Below are positions 1-14,469 of a stretch of DNA of 64,000 nt, piece by piece (the stretch's first letter is position 1; each line of letters begins with the position of its first letter). The DNA is taken from assembly GCF_041260155.1 (NCBI RefSeq), contig NC_091928.1, positions 44,742,637-44,806,636 on the forward strand, in the 5' to 3' direction. The DNA is from Ptychodera flava. Lineage: Eukaryota; Hemichordata; Enteropneusta; Ptychoderidae. A program made the position numbers and the translations under genes. The notes under the pieces were generated by a model. That model made no database searches, was not told where the DNA came from, and saw only the letters and a program-made list of their open reading frames with translations.

Positions 1-762
1 TGGAGCACCACACACTCGTGCACGTCGAAAAACGTTTACATATTACTAACAAGGGAGTTTCACACCTACGGATATGATTATCCTAGAGGGTCTACATTTG
101 TTTCGGTACCATCAGATAGCTAGAACGGCGGAACTTTCTAAATCTGACTTGTAGGCTAAGGCACACAACATCGTATAGTGCATGACCTCAGCACGCAACG
201 TTATGAGTTTGTGAAATGCAAGACACTTCTTCTCCGATCTACGATTATGATGCACAGTTTTGAGGTTGATAAATATGTAATGGAGCTTCTATTTACTGCA
301 CTTACAAACGATAAATAAGCTTATATTGTGGTGTTCCTGAGTTTTACGAGAAAGGCGCTGTGATACGAAAACGTGAGAACAATCTCTTCGTGCACGTGTG
401 TAGTCGTGGCATTATGTTATCGCTTTTGAATGGCAAAGTCTGATCTCTGCCTGTAGGGTAACGTGTAAAAGAACGAAATAACTGTCACTCTCTGTAGTAT
501 TTCTGATAAAATGTAATTGCTACCACGATCTCCTCGGTGAGCAGGTTTTCCTAATCCGACAGGGAGAATTATCTTCCGTCACTGATTGTCTCCTCTCGTG
601 TCCTTTCTCTTTTGCTTTTTTTGTTGTGTCTTTGTGATCAACTCGTGTTCGTCCAAAGCCTGGCTAAGATTTCACTAAAGCTTGTCAGTTTAGTATAAAC
701 ATTTCACCATGGTGTAGTGCCCGGATGCTGATTTCTGTTATTCTTTCGTCAAAAGAGCTTAC

Positions 763-825
763 CTTCTCGAGACGGTTAGTCGAAAGATAAAACAAGATGG
801 CTTGATAAGCATAAAACCAACAAGT
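763..825 (-). CDS. Candidate 63-nt cassette exon of the third copy
   Basis: Acceptor ctcacag, an open phase-0 frame of 21 codons and donor gtaagc are kept, with several substitutions relative to 55181-55243. Confidence 0.3.
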
Positions 826-1525
826 CTGTGAGTGTTCTACTGTTCAGCTTTGGTACTTGTAATTCACATTATTAATTCAATCTCAAGCCCTAAAGTGCTC
901 AAGGCCGTTTCAGCGAAGAAAATATTATCGTAGCCCTCCACGATTCCACATATTGTACAAAATTTACTTGCTGTCCGACAAAAACAAGAGGACAAGAGGT
1001 AGCTCTTGTACTTGACATGCGAACTATCATATACCGCTGCTTTTCCCGGCCCTACTCCAGAAAACGTCATATCTTCCTCCCTGTGAAATTACGCTCTTTA
1101 TCTGTGTGTACATTTTCTAGTCGGCGCCATTCGGGGGACCTCAGGATATTCTTAAAATTTTTGTTTGAAACTTCTGTCAAACGTAGAAGAAATATGTTGC
1201 GGTATTCTTAGCGAATTTTGCCCCCGTCATTTCCCTCCAGAACAAGCTGTGCTCTCTATGAATAATTTTCGGGGATAACTGAATCCCATGCAACGATGGC
1301 CCGTCCACATTGAAATCAAGCCTCCGAGTGCAAGGATATCTTTGTGGTCTGTTAAACATTTTACTAAATTCAAACCATATTCACCCCCATTGAACTAGAT
1401 TTAGCAAGTGGGAGTAACCCGTCTCAAGTTACATTTTATACTCGTTTTTATCGTCATATACTTGGAATATCAATGTGCATGGCCAAGCGAAAAAGTGAAT
1501 CCCAAAGCAATCTGAAGACGAAAAC

Positions 1526-2010
1526 TTAAGGTAGAATGCGCTTCGAAGACAGATATTAGGACTCTCAAACTGTTATATTTCTTTTCTGATCTACCACTTG
1601 AGGCGGCATATTATGAAAATCTTGGAGTAAAATATTAAATGCCTAAGATTTTCGAAATCAAAAATTTAATTTGCCCCGTACACTTAACCCTTTGATTGCC
1701 AAAGTTAATTTTTGACGCCTTTATAAAAGATACCCAAGTCATTGTTTCAGATTGTTGGCAATCTGTTGATATGAAACTGTAGTCAATGAAATATGATGTC
1801 CCTTTGGTCCAAAATTGTGACAAAAATTACCGAAAAATTCATACAAAATGTTGCACTAAAATTTTGATAGGAAAAATTACAGCATTCAAAGGGTTAAACA
1901 CAGGGAAACGGCCATTTTGAATGTAAAATATCGGTAAATGTTTATTCTGTGGTACAAAACTGTTCACTGTGACCCCTGATTTTTAAAGCTTTACACATAA
2001 AATTTCCTGT
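1526..2010 (+). mobile_element. MITE-1 copy, interrupted by MITE-2 (outer arm)
   Basis: The left end TTAAGGTAGAATGCGCTTCG matches the MITE-1 terminus. The body includes the family words ggccattttgaatgtaaaatatcggtaaa. A 214-bp MITE-2 (1684-1897) sits inside it. The right end is worn. Confidence 0.65.
1684..1897 (-). mobile_element. MITE-2 copy (outer arm)
   Basis: 214 bp from TTAACCCTTTGA to its inverse TCAAAGGGTTAA. Same insertion as 7094-7305 and 56107-56326, so older than the duplications. Confidence 0.8.
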
Positions 2011-2502
2011 ACCTAACAGATTTTTAAACGAGTGCATCGTCGTCACGGCCCGTGTCCTTAAAAGAAAGACGTAAAATTGTCGGTGTTCTCTAATATGATT
2101 TTTCTTAGAGATGCTTGCTTATAATAACATCAAACGTTATTTACATGGTTATGTTATGATTTCTAGTAGGAGATCGTGGCGCAATATATTCATTGCTAAA
2201 AATATTAGATTCATCTTGAAACTAGCGGAAAAGGCGATACATGAAATCTCAAAATGCTTTCCCGTATTTTATTTTTATGGCAAACAGACGACGACCAGTA
2301 TTCCGATGAAAAAAGCCCTATACATGTACATATACGTGGTATAATGCCTTGTATATTTATGTTTCATTTTGGAAAGGATAACACAGGGGTCGTCCCCACA
2401 CAAGACCACGAAAGTCGACGACATGACACCGTAAACTAACTACTTGCCCAGATGTATGCGTTTGCAAGTCTATGCCACACATCCAACATCAGAGAGTTAC
2501 TA

Positions 2503-3025
2503 TAGATATTACCGTGCCCTTTCCATTGCCTTTTAATTGGTCGAGCTGAACCACGTGACTGCCCACATAACACAGTAATGGTTTGTTTTCATGCCCGTGA
2601 ATATGAATAATATCGTAAACACAGTAACTTTACGGCTAAAGCGAAAATTGTGATTTGTACAAAGATCATAATCAACCAAGAAATAAAATGGAGCATTTGT
2701 GGGCCAAGTTTAGACGCTTTTTTTCAAAAAAATCTCCGGATTTGCAAAATTTTTGCAGCGCGCCCGCTCTACTCACTGACAGGTTCTTGGGCCCCGTTGT
2801 CGTTCGCACGGGAAATTTTCGTAAATTTTGACGGTTTTTCGGGGTTCGTTGATAATATTATTGAATCAACAGACTCCCCGCTGACCATTAACGTTTATTT
2901 ATGGGCGAAGGCGAGAGGAAAGCCAAATTAACGAGCTCGGCAAGCCTCGCCCTTTAATTTTTGGCTGTTCTCTCGCCCTTGCCCATAAATGAACGTTAAT
3001 GGCCAGCGAGTCGCCCGTTATTTAG
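2503..3025 (+). mobile_element. About 520-bp foldback-bearing insertion (outer arm)
   Basis: Present here and in the left arm (5254-5779) but absent from the right arm, where a short joined site lies near 56832. It contains a strong hairpin at about 2880-3005 with arms around ccattaacgtttatttatgg and cataaatgaacgttaatgg. Confidence 0.75.
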
Positions 3026-3691
3026 ACACTCATGCTCTTGTACGTGCGCTTCCCCGCTCATTAAAAGTAAACATTTCGGTCTCATCGAGCAATCAAGACC
3101 GTACACATTGTCACCATTATCTCGAAAAGTTGATACAGTTGTTGTTTCGTGACTGGTTTCTTCTGATATTTTATCAAATTTTATCGGGAACAGCAGTTGT
3201 AGTTATTCAAATCAGTACATTTGAAGCAATGTTACCTTACATTAAAATATTGTCCCAACTTAAGCAATAACAGCTAGGCGGTACAGCACCCGACACCCAC
3301 CGTATGCACTGTACATTCGTCGATCAACGTTGTGATAGAAACGAATATGTTATCTTTAGTGATTCGATTACCGACAAGAGAATGCCTATATCGTTCATAC
3401 AAACTCACAAATTCACAAATACATACTTGTCGCTTTGCCAGTAGTCTTTTTGAACTAAAACAGAGTAAATGTTAGTGCTCGTAGTACTCAAATTTGCACA
3501 ATGTCGAACGACACTATAAATTGCTTCTCCTGCCTTCCAGACAAAAGAAAGTTAGACAGAAACTTCTATTTTTTCTACAGAAATGGTAACAGGGTAGTTA
3601 AAATGTAAATGTTTATTGAAGGAAAACAGTGTTCATTTGGAATTCATTATTGTTTAGGACGAACATTCGAAACTAATACAACTATTCTTAC

Positions 3692-3739
3692 CTGAATGTC
3701 TTTGTCAAGTTTGTCGGCTGGATTTACCTGATTTGCCAT
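3692..3739 (-). CDS. Intact exon 1 of a third gene copy running off the left edge
   Basis: The 48-nt exon reads MANQVNPADKLDKDIQ and ends CAG|gtaaga, with an in-frame TAA upstream. It differs from the right-arm exon by one conservative residue. Its later exons, if they exist, lie to the left of the window. It is head-to-head with the broken exon 1 at 4541. Confidence 0.55.
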
Positions 3740-3956
3740 CTCTTACTTCATCAAAATATGGCGCAAAATCTCCGTCTTCCCAACCTATATGTCGACGACG
3801 TGACCTGCGATTTCCCAGACTATCGCGTCTATGTTTCTCTTCAACGGTTTCCATGGAATTCGTCACTGTTTTTATATGTTTGTTGGGTCTTAACTCTTGG
3901 AGGATCACCCTTTTGGACTTATAGATCTTCCCCTTGGCCACACCAAATCTTCTTGT

Positions 3957-4323
3957 GTTTCTACCATAGGTACTGGTACTGTCGGTGTCACTTGATACCT
4001 TTGAAACGAACACTACGCACTGACAATTCATTCAAGTGTAAAAAAAAAACCACACAAACATTTTATCGACCAAATCAATTTTACTGAGCTTTAATAAATG
4101 GAAAAAAAATTCCCACCAGATTTGGCTCTAACATTTAAGGGTATTTAGATTTTGAGCGTTCAGTTTCTTAAACCATTTAATTGCAATTCAAAATGTACAA
4201 TGTTAACTAAAAAGCACGGAGGCATTTTTATAGTTTGAATGAGACAGTATACATGATGTCTAAAAGCTTGTTTCGGTGAATATGCACAAATCGGTGCAAA
4301 TGTGATCCGGGAAAAATTCCTCG
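3957..4323. other. Spacer of the small palindrome; putative shared upstream region of head-to-head exon 1 copies
   Basis: This 367-bp single-copy spacer continues the outer-arm sequence (it matches 58060-58410 in the right arm). Together with flanking arms it separates the two divergent exon 1 ATGs (3739 and 4541). A bidirectional promoter would lie here, but no certain TATA box or initiator was found. Confidence 0.45.
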
Positions 4324-4540
4324 ACAAGAATATTTGGTGTGGCCAAGGGGAAGATCTATAAGTCCAAAAGGGTGATCCTCCAAGAGTTAAGACCCAACAA
4401 ACATATACAAACAGTGACGAATTCCATGGAAACCGTTGAAGAAAAACATAGACGCGATAGTCTGGGAAATCGCAAGTCACGTCGTCGACATATAGGTTCG
4501 GAAGACGGAGATTTTGCGCCATATTTTGATGAAGTAAGAG

Positions 4541-4587
4541 ATGGCAAATCAGGTAAATCCAGCCGACAAACTTGACAAGACATTCAG
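4541..4587 (+). pseudogene. Exon 1 copy, left arm, frameshifted
   Basis: It begins ATGGCAAATCAGG after an in-frame upstream TAA and ends CAG|gtaaga. It is 47 nt rather than 48, lacking one A in the run shared by the other two copies, so the frame no longer joins exon 2. Confidence 0.7.
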
Positions 4588-5253
4588 GTAAGAATAGTTG
4601 TATTAGTTTCGAATGTTCGTCCTAAACAATAATGAATTCCAAATGAACACTGTTTTCCTTCAATAAACATTTACATTTTAACTACCCTGTTACCATTTCT
4701 GTAGAAAAAAATAGAAGTTTCTGTCTAACTTTCTTTTGTCTGGAAGGCGGGAAAAGCAATTTATAGTGTCGTTCGACATTGTGCAATATGGTGTACTACG
4801 AGCGCTAACATTTACTCTGTTCTTGTTTAAAAAGACTACTGGCAAAGCGACAAGTATGTATTTGTGAATTTGTGAGTTTGTATGAACGATATAGGTATTC
4901 CCTTGTCGGTAATCGAATTACTAGAGATAACATATTCGTTTCTATCGCAACGTTGATCGACGAATGTACAGTGCATACGGTGGGTGTCGGGCGCTGTACC
5001 GCCTAGCTGTTATTGCTTAAGTTGGGACAATATTTTAATGTAAGGTAACATTGCTTAAAATGTACTGATTTGAATAACTACAACTGCTGTTCCCGATAAA
5101 ATTTGATAAAATATCAGATGAAACCAGTCACGAAACAACAACTGTCCCAACTTTTCGAGATAATGGTGACAATGTGTACGGTCTTTATTGCTCGATGAGA
5201 CCGAAATGTTTACTTTTAATGAGCGGAGAAGCGCACGTACAAGAGCATGAGTG

Positions 5254-5779
5254 TCTAAATAACGGACGACTCGCTGACCATTAACGTTCATTTATGGGCA
5301 AGGGCGAGTGGACAGCCAAAAATTAACGGGCGAGGCTTGCCGAGCCAGTTAATTTGGCTTTCCTCTCGCCTTTGCCCATAAATAAACGTTAATGGTCAGC
5401 GGGGAGTCTGTTGATTCAATTATATTACCAACGAATCCCGAAAAACCGTCAAAATTTACGAAAGTTTCCCGTGCGAACGACAATGGGGACCAAGAACCTG
5501 TCAGTGAGTAGTGCGGGCGCGCTGCAAAAAATTTGCAAATCCAGAGATTTTTTTGGTAAAAAGCGTCTAAACTTGGCCCACAAATGCTCCATTTTATTTC
5601 TTGGTTGATTATGATCTTTGTACAAATCACAATTTTCGCTTTAGCCGTAAAGTTACTGTGTTTACGATATTATTCATATTCACGGGCATGAAAACAAACC
5701 ATTACTGTGTTATGTGGGCAGTCACGTGGTTCAGCTCGACCAATTAAAAGGCAATGGACAGGGCACGGTAATATCTATA
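5254..5779 (-). mobile_element. About 520-bp foldback-bearing insertion (left arm)
   Basis: Reverse-complement counterpart of 2503-3025, including the hairpin at about 5275-5405. Confidence 0.75.
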
Positions 5780-6168
5780 GTAACTCTCTGATGTTGGATG
5801 TGTGGCATAGACTTGCAAATGCATACATCTGGGCAAGTTGTTAGTTTACGGTGTCATGTCGTCGACTTTCGTGGTCTTGTGTGGGGACGACCCCTGTGCT
5901 ATCCTTTCCAAAATCAAACATAAATATACAAGGCATTATACCACGTATATGTACATGTATAGGGCTTTTTTCATCGGAATACTGGTCGTCGTCTGTTTGC
6001 CATAAGAATAAAATACGGGCAAGCATTTTGAGATTTCATGTATCGCCTTTTCCGCTAGTTTCAAGATGAATCTAATATTTTTAACAATGAATATATTGCG
6101 CCACGATCTCCTGCTAGAAATCATAACATAACCATGTAGGCCTAAATAACGTTTGATGTTATTACAAG

Positions 6169-6865
6169 CACAGAGTAACATGGACAGAGTGGCAACACTT
6201 GCATGCCTTTTGTTCCATATTCGTCTCGGTAGACTATTGGCTTTTCATATGAAAATGAGCTTCAAAGGTGTTAAACTTTTTGGAGGCTTTGTTTGTGGTT
6301 GATAATTACACGAGATTATGCGAAACATACGACGAGATTGCATCGTACTGCCAGTCGCGTAGCAACCATAGTTACTTTGTGAGCTCTCAGGCCAGAAACA
6401 CTGCTTCACGCCAATCAAAACATAACACGCCAGCAGTTTCATAAACATGTCCTTTCTTGACGCACGTGTAAAAGACGGTATGACTGACCGTAAACCATTG
6501 AGTAAAACCAGACAGTATCGATAAAAGACTTTCAAATTTGGTTCAAACACACTCATTATATATTCATAAAAATATGAGAGGAATTTTTAAAACGGTAAAA
6601 CCCACTTTCCTGAAGCTCAAAACACTCCCGTTTTTGCCAGCACATCAATTCCGATCAGCACCACACGACAACAACAACACAAACTTTGTCGAACATACTT
6701 TCGCTTAACAATTGGTGAAAATCCGAAAATTACCGATCGGCATGGTCGGCACTCTTCGGAAAAGTGAGCCAAGAGCTTCGTCAGGCGATGCAAACATGGA
6801 TTGCTTACGTAACCGCTTCACGCCTTAAACAATAGCTGTTGCGACTCTATCTATGTTACTCTGTG
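6169..6865. mobile_element. hAT-like insertion only in the left arm
   Basis: About 697 bp with terminal inverted repeats CACAGAGTAACATGGACAGA and its near-inverse TCTATCTATGTTACTCTGTG. The outer arm has the uninterrupted target near 2110-2120. Flanks tacaag and tataag suggest a 7-8-bp target duplication, as for hAT elements. No transposase frame. Confidence 0.7.
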
Positions 6866-6984
6866 CTATAAGCAAGCATCTCTAAGAAAAATCATATTAG
6901 AGAACACCGACAATTTTACGTCTTTCTTTTAAGGACACGGGCCGTGACGACGATGCACTCGTTTAAAAATCTGTTAGGTACAGG

Positions 6985-7463
6985 AAATTTTATGTGTAAA
7001 GCTTTAAAAATCAGGGGTCACAGTGAACAGTTTTGTACCACAGAATAAACATTTACCGATATTTTACATTCAAAATGGCCGCTATCCCTGTGTTTAACCC
7101 TTTGAGTGCTGTAATTTTTCCCATCAAAATTTTAGTGCAACATTTTGTATGAATTTTTCTGTAATTTTTCACAATTTTGGACCAAAGGGACATCATATTT
7201 CATTGACTACAGTTTCATATCAAAAGATTGCCAACAATCTGAAAAAATGACTTGGGTATCTTTTATAAAGGCGTCAAAAATTGACTTTGGTAATCAAAGG
7301 GTTAACTGTACGTGGCAAATTAAATTTTTGATGTCGAAAATCTTAGGCATTGAATATTCTACTCCAAGATTTTCATAATAAGCCGCCTCAAGTGGGAGAT
7401 CAGAAAAGAAATAAAACAGTTTGAGAGTCCTAATATCTGTCTTCGAGGCGCATTCTACCTTAA
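6985..7463 (-). mobile_element. MITE-1 copy interrupted by MITE-2 (left arm)
   Basis: Reverse-complement counterpart of 1526-2010, ending GCGCATTCTACCTTAA. Confidence 0.65.
7094..7305 (+). mobile_element. MITE-2 copy (left arm)
   Basis: TTAACCCTTTGAGTGCTG at one end and ATCAAAGGGTTAA at the other; inserted in MITE-1 as in the outer arm. Confidence 0.8.
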
Positions 7464-8176
7464 GTTTTCGTCTTCAGATTGCTTTGGGATTCACTTTTTC
7501 GCTTGGCCATGCACATTGACATTCCAAGTATATGACGATAAAAACGAGTATAAAATGTAACTTGAGACGGGTTACTCCCACTTGCTAAATCTAGTTCAAT
7601 GGGGGTGAATATGGTTTGAATTTCGTATAGTGTTTAACAGAGCACAAAGATATCCTTGCACTCGGAGGCTTGATTTAAATGTGGACGGGCCATCGTTGCA
7701 TGGGATTCAGTTATCCCCGAAAATTATTCAAAGAGAGCATAGCTTGTTCTGGAGGGAAATGACGGGGGCAAAATTCGCTAAGATTACCGCAACATATTTC
7801 TTCTACATTTGACAGAAGTTTCAAACAAAAATTTAAAGAATATCCTGAGGTCCCCCGAATGGCGGCGAGCAGAAAATTTACACACAGATAAAGGGCGTAA
7901 TTTCACAGGGAGGATAGGAAGATATGGCGTTTTCTGGAGTAGGGCCGGGAAAAGCAACGGTAAATGATAGTTCGCATGTCAAGTACAAGAGCTACCTCTT
8001 GTACTCTTGTTTTTGTCGGACAGCAAGTAAATGTGGTAAACATGTGGAATCGTTGAGGGCTACGATAATATTGTCTTGAAACGGTGTTTAAAACTGGCAT
8101 TGAGCACTTTAGGGCTTGAGATTGAATTAATAATGTGAATTACAAGTACCAAAGCTGAACAGTAGAACACTCACAG

Positions 8177-8239
8177 ACTTGTTGGTTTTATGCTTATCAG
8201 GCCATCTTGGTTTATCTTTCGGCTAAACGTCTCGAGAAG
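8177..8239 (+). pseudogene. Left-arm copy of the candidate 63-nt cassette exon
   Basis: Acceptor ctcacag, an open phase-0 frame ending AKRLEK, and donor gtaagc are all kept. It matches 55181-55243 and 763-825. Confidence 0.3.
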
Positions 8240-8995
8240 GTAAGCTCTTTTGACGAAAGAATAACAGAAATCAGCATTCGGGCACCACAACATGGTGAAA
8301 TGTTTATACTAAACCGAGAAGCTTAAGTAACATGTTAGCCAGGCTCTGGACGAACACGAGGTTGATCACAAAGACACAACAAAAAATAAGTAAAAGAGAA
8401 AGGACGAGAGAGGAGACTATTGGTGATGGACGATAATTCTCCCTGTCGGATTAGGAAAACCTGCTCGCCGAGGAGATCGTGGTAGCTATTACATTTTATC
8501 AGAAATACTACAGAGAGTGACAGTTATTTCGTTCTTTTACTCGTTACTCGTCAGATCAGACTTTGCCATTCAAAAGAGATAACATACTGCCACGACTACA
8601 CACATGCACGAAGAGATTGTTCTCACGTTTTCATATCACAGCGCCTTTCTCGTAAAACTCAGGAACACCACAATATAAGCTTATTTATCGTTTGTAAGTG
8701 CAGTAAATAGAAGCTCCATTACATATTTATCAACCTCAAAACTGTGCATCATAATCGTAGATCGGAGAAGAAGTGTCTTGCATTTCACAAACTCATAAGG
8801 TTGTGCACTATACGATGTTGTGTGCATTAGCCTACAAGTCAGATTTAGAAAGTTCCGCCGTTCTAGCTATCTGATGGTATGGAAACAAATGTAGACCCTC
8901 TAGGATAATCATATCCGTAGGTGTGAAACTCCCCTGTTAGTAATATGTAAACGTTTTTCGACGTGCACGAGTATGTGGTGCTCCAGGGCTGTTCA

Positions 8996-11494
<2,499 letters not shown>

Positions 11495-11589
11495 CGTTTC
11501 TACATTTCAGGCAAGCTCTCTTTTTGTCTTAGGGGTCCTACCCTTACATAAGTGCTGGGCATCCAGGCACATGTTTTTGGCAATCAGTA

Positions 11590-12100
11590 TGAAGCCAAAG
11601 GTGTTAATTTTGGGTCATTCTTTCGTGGCTAGGCGTCCATGTCATTACCGCGTAACGCACGTCCTATGCCGCAGTCATTCAACATGTGCAGTTCTGCAGA
11701 AATACAGCTACACGGCATCGGAGGCCGTACGGTGAATAATGTAGGGGGTTTTGATTTACATGTCGTCCAGTGTTTTAACCCAGTGTGGTTGTTTTACAGC
11801 TAGGTGCATTTGATTTGTCATAACTTTCAGCAGCTATTGCCGGCTCAAGTCTGATGTCTTTCGTGGAGATTTGCCATGGACGTCAAGTTTATTTTTGTTT
11901 GCCAGATTTTCCCGCGCATCACATCATGTAGTAGCCGTTTTTAACGAGCGTGTCTCACTGTTGAACACTTTCTCAGAGGCCGAGTTAGAAGGCTTCGCCT
12001 TTGGGCATTTCTGGAAACACAAGCGTGTTTTAGCAAGTGTGCACAGATTTTCTGCGCCGATGGGGTTCATTCTAGCGCACTTGGCGAGATCAGGTAAGGT
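11590..12100 (+). pseudogene. SGNH-hydrolase-like remnant in the Ngaro-like fossil
   Basis: Short blocks resemble the N-terminal GxSF region and the C-terminal DGVH region of SGNH/GDSL hydrolases. The coding region is clearly broken. In complete Ngaro elements such a domain is known; its role in the element is not established. Confidence 0.5.
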
Positions 12101-13370
12101 AAATTGGGCAATTGTGACCCATGAGGGAATTTTGGCCCATGGTACGTTCTCTGCTTTTTAAAGCGCCATCTATCATCAACAAGGGCATACGAACGTCTGC
12201 TTATTATAGGAGCTTACGGGGGCAGTTCTTAAATCATTACGGTTAATTTGAGCGTGTTTTGATGGTGCAGTACTGCCAGTAGTGTCGGTGTTATCAGTTT
12301 CCGTACATTCGTTTACACTTTTCAGCCTTGCGTACATGCATATTGGGCTTATTCAGTTGTTATTGTTGCCACTCACATTGACATATCTCGTCATGACAGA
12401 GTGGTTTTACTATGTATTAATTTTGGTTGTATATACCTTATTACGTATTACTTATGTATGCATTTTATTTGCATAGTTTTAATTACCCAATGAAGGTATA
12501 TTCCCTTTTTACAGCATGATTAGTGCAATATCTTACCCGGTAACCATTTTGGTGGCCATTTGCACTAGTGCTGTTTTTGTACCCTCTCATACCTTGTCAG
12601 GGGAGAGTGGTTTACCAATATTATTGGTTGGATTTACCTTCTGTTTCAAGGGTTGATTTATTTTGTAGCCACGTGCACTGTTCAATTTATGCAGTGGTTA
12701 TTTTAATTTCTTTGTACTTAAAGTAATGTGTTGCCAGGGTGAAGGGTTTACAATTTTTACATTTTATTATGCAGTGCAAGTGTTATTTTATTTTTCTTCC
12801 CTATGCTGGCATGGCTATTGTTATCATTAGCCTATAGGGCCAAAGGTCTAGTCCACTTTACTTGCTGTTAGTATTTCTCTTTATCAACAGCATGCCACCG
12901 AAGCGAAAAGCATCGGCCACCAGAGCAGCTACAGCTTAACGCAAGGTTTCATCAACAACAACATTTGCTGTCCCTGTGAGAGCATCGGTCAATCCTCCAC
13001 ATGCAGCTGAACCTATTCAAGAATTCCTACAAGTTCCCAGTACCAGTCAACATAGCGAAAAACTTGTTGCTGCAGTTTTAACGCCTAGTGTCACTTCTTG
13101 GACTCACACCGATACCAGTGCATTAGCAGCCATTATGTCGCGAACAGTCATCCAGGGTTTAAAGGATGTTGGCCTTTTCACCTCTGCAAGCCCAGCTACT
13201 ACATCTCCAGCTGTAGCCCAATCAGTTAACAATGACATTACCAGTCAGGGGTTTCAGTTTCTAGGCAACTGGCATCCCCTCACAGTTTCTACCAATCAGT
13301 TGAAGGTGGAAGTGAGCAGGCTTCTGCTGCAAGCCCTTAACTGTCTGTTTATCTAGGAAAACATACCAAC

Positions 13371-13590
13371 GTGCATGGAGACTTTTTATACAGTTCATAA
13401 GCAGCCAATTTGGGGTGCATTGTCCATCACTACCACTCTCAGATGTGCATGGAGACTTTTTATACAGTTCACAGGCAGCCACTTTGGGGTGCATTGTCCA
13501 TCACTACCACTCTCAGACGTGCATGGAGACTTTTTATACAGTTCACAGGCAGCCACTTTGGGGTGCATTGTCCATCACTACCACTCTCAG
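13371..13590 (+). repeat. Three-copy 72-73-bp tandem repeat inside the fossil
   Basis: The unit beginning gtgcatggagactttttata occurs at about 13372, 13443 and 13516 and is nearly identical in each. It is a local duplication in the Ngaro-like body. Confidence 0.85.
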
Positions 13591-14160
13591 ACACGGCTAT
13601 TGCATTGTTTATTGGTTACCTTTCCAGACAGCACCTAGCCCCATCCACTGTGTCAACTTACTTGTCAGGCATAAGCTATGTTCATAAACTTGCAGGTTTT
13701 TCAGACCTAACCAATTCTTTTATGGTACACAAACTGGTTCATTTATATCGCACATTAGAGCATAAACTGGGTACTTATCTCCTATCACACGCGATATTTT
13801 GCATTGTCTAGTTAAGACCATTCCAGATGTTATTACATCAGCTTATCAGTGTTGTTTATTCAGAGCAATGTTTCTAACAGCCTTCTATGGTTTTCCTCAT
13901 GATTGGGGAAATCACCACTAAGAATAAGCACGATAGAGATGGTGTCATTCGGTTCAATATGTTGCAGTTTCTGGAACTTCAGGTGAACCTCAGTCAATGA
14001 TATTAACTCTTTTCAATTTTAAGCATAGCAGGCCGGGCACAGCATTTGTTATTTCATTTCAGAAGATTGATGTGGCTGACATTTGCCATGTACAGGCTAT
14101 GTGTGGAATTTTGCCCTTTTAGGGGAGTGGAGCCTGGCCCACTTTTCTGCTTCCCAGGAG
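13585..14160 (+). pseudogene. Tyrosine-recombinase-like remnant in the Ngaro-like fossil
   Basis: The first part resembles the SAM-like core-binding domain of tyrosine recombinases (motif STVSTYLSGISYVHKLAGF). Downstream fragments resemble the catalytic half, but the region is broken. Recombinases of this kind insert circular DNA intermediates in DIRS-order elements. Confidence 0.6.
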
Positions 14161-14469
14161 CATTGGACATAGGACGTTGTGATTTCACAGCACATCTTTA
14201 GTACATAGATTACTCTATATGTTATACATTTGCACATTGAATTTTGTTTGTATCCGGTCTAAAATGGCTGTGTGGCAGCCATTTTGTTTCTTGTATTTGA
14301 TGACTGTGCATTCGTTCATGTAAATCTCTCCGCGATGCCGGGCGCGATTGCATTGAAAGTTAGGACATTTTTTTCCCTTTTCACATATATATGCACGCCG
14401 TTTTTTGTAATGATTTAATCAAAAATGGCTTTGTGACAGCCGTTTTCTTTCCTGTATTCGATATCCATC

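Larger units (their letters stand above)
1..3956 (+). repeat. Outer copy of the locus 5' region (inverted relative to about 4324-8995)
   Basis: The sequence from 1 to 3956 reappears reverse-complemented from about 8995 down to 4324 and directly at about 54377-58060. It holds exon 1, the candidate cassette exon, a truncated MITE-1 (1526 to about 2010) with MITE-2 inside it, and a foldback element. Homology runs through the window edge at base 1. Nothing else coding is visible; the remaining open frames are short and not kept between copies. Confidence 0.9.

Noticed and set aside
4339-4575. 78-codon basic frame beginning MAKGKIYKSKRVILQE
   Set aside because: It is open in both left copies but has a stop in the right arm, and it overlaps exon 1 in another frame; probably 5' UTR.
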